64,000 nt of DNA from contig NC_071354.1 in assembly GCF_943734655.1 (NCBI RefSeq), positions 37,163,347 through 37,227,346 of the forward strand, given 5' to 3'. The notes beneath the pieces are model-generated. The model was not told the DNA's origin, ran no database searches, and saw only the letters and a program-made list of their open reading frames with translations. How positions within the stretch are numbered: the stretch's first letter is position 1; every line of letters begins with the position of its first letter. This document shows positions 63,427 through 64,000 of this stretch, piece after piece. Position numbers and translations under genes: made by a program. Origin of the DNA: Sabethes cyaneus. Lineage: Eukaryota > Arthropoda > Insecta > Diptera > Culicidae.

Positions 63427-64000
63427 TCCGATAATAAAAACATTCAAGTTCAAACGATGATTGTGAATTAACTTTGTGGGCCGTTATATTCGCACCAAAC
63501 ACTTCTAAACTATATTTTCGATAAAATTCAGATCACCAATTTTGGCCAGGAATAAATACTAAAATAATAAAACGATTCCAGCGGCAATGCGCGTCTTTTC
63601 CACTAGTTTTCACGTTCCGCAGCTAGAAAAGACGTTGGAAGCAGGCAGGTCGAATCGGTTTTACAAAAGAAAATCTTAAGTTAAAAATGGCTTCAAAATA
63701 GTTTTAGTACAGCCGTCGAACTGAAATTGAATTCAGAGTTGCCAGATCGTTGAAAGCATTTTACTGCTTGATAACCTTGATAACCTCCACAATTTCGATA
63801 ACTGGAACGAACATATCTGACGCAATTTTTAAGGATTTTACGCTAATCTTAAGTTATTTAGGTACAATTTTGTACGCATTCTTCAACAGCTGCAAATAAT
63901 AATATATGCATTTGATGAAAATCTGCTCACAGAATCTATATACACTTGCGCTTTCTAAATAAATTTGCTCATCTGGCAGTCCTGCTTAAATTCAAACCGT
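63427..64000. other. upstream flank of fascetto
   Basis: No gene or transposon recognised. The promoter of the minus-strand fascetto gene should lie at about 63430-63650; no TATA box was assigned. Confidence 0.4.

Overview
This is nuclear DNA from an insect, most likely a mosquito (Culicidae). It holds five intron-containing genes with metazoan and dipteran homologues, set in DNA that is more than half transposable elements. The element families seen are RTE, Jockey and R1 LINEs, BEL/Pao and Ty3/gypsy LTR elements, a DD37E Tc1/mariner relic, a Helitron-like element and many MITEs. This mix and density fits a culicine genome best. The species is inference.

Layout: (1) 1-3.3 kb, LINE fragments, then the last two exons of a succinyl-CoA ligase beta gene (SUCLA2/skap type, + strand, 3282-3940). 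(2) 5.1-12.7 kb, RTE-like LINE copies in both orientations, one split by a Jockey-like LINE with a 5-bp target duplication. (3) 13.2-18.0 kb, a complete TCERG1/CA150 gene on the minus strand (6 coding exons, 1082 codons, 3 WW and 6 FF domains). (4) 18.4-22.5 kb, palindromic and MITE repeats plus a Jockey fragment. (5) 22.6-31.7 kb, a predicted secreted MATH/TRAF-domain gene on the plus strand. Its 7.8-kb first intron holds LINEs, a DD37E transposase relic and histone H2A/H2B-like relics. (6) 32.2-42.7 kb, insulin-degrading enzyme on the minus strand (8 coding exons, 1054 codons), convergent with the MATH gene. Its last intron (6.8 kb) holds a decayed R1-type LINE and a hAT-type MITE. (7) 43.0-59.9 kb, a transposon block with a resolvable nested stack: an old BEL/Pao fragment is split by an RTE LINE. 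The RTE is in turn split by a young full-length BEL/Pao element near its 5' end and by a Helitron-like element carrying a 13-unit minisatellite near its 3' end. A MITE sits in the RTE tail, and a 392-bp hAT-like fold-back sits inside the young BEL 5' LTR. A deleted gypsy element lies alongside. (8) 60.5-63.4 kb, the PRC1/Ase1/fascetto spindle-midzone gene on the minus strand, with a likely alternative last exon.

The host genes are housekeeping genes and do not form one pathway: mitochondrial energy metabolism, transcription elongation and splicing coupling, peptide degradation, cytokinesis, and one secreted protein of unknown role. No single new molecular system is evident. The most interesting material is the datable nested transposon stack, the histone-like relics, the predicted dual-start IDE with a PTS1-like tail, and the alternative 3' end of fascetto. 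Splice sites and joins were read by eye. All four complete gene models sum to multiples of three with consensus GT/AG borders.
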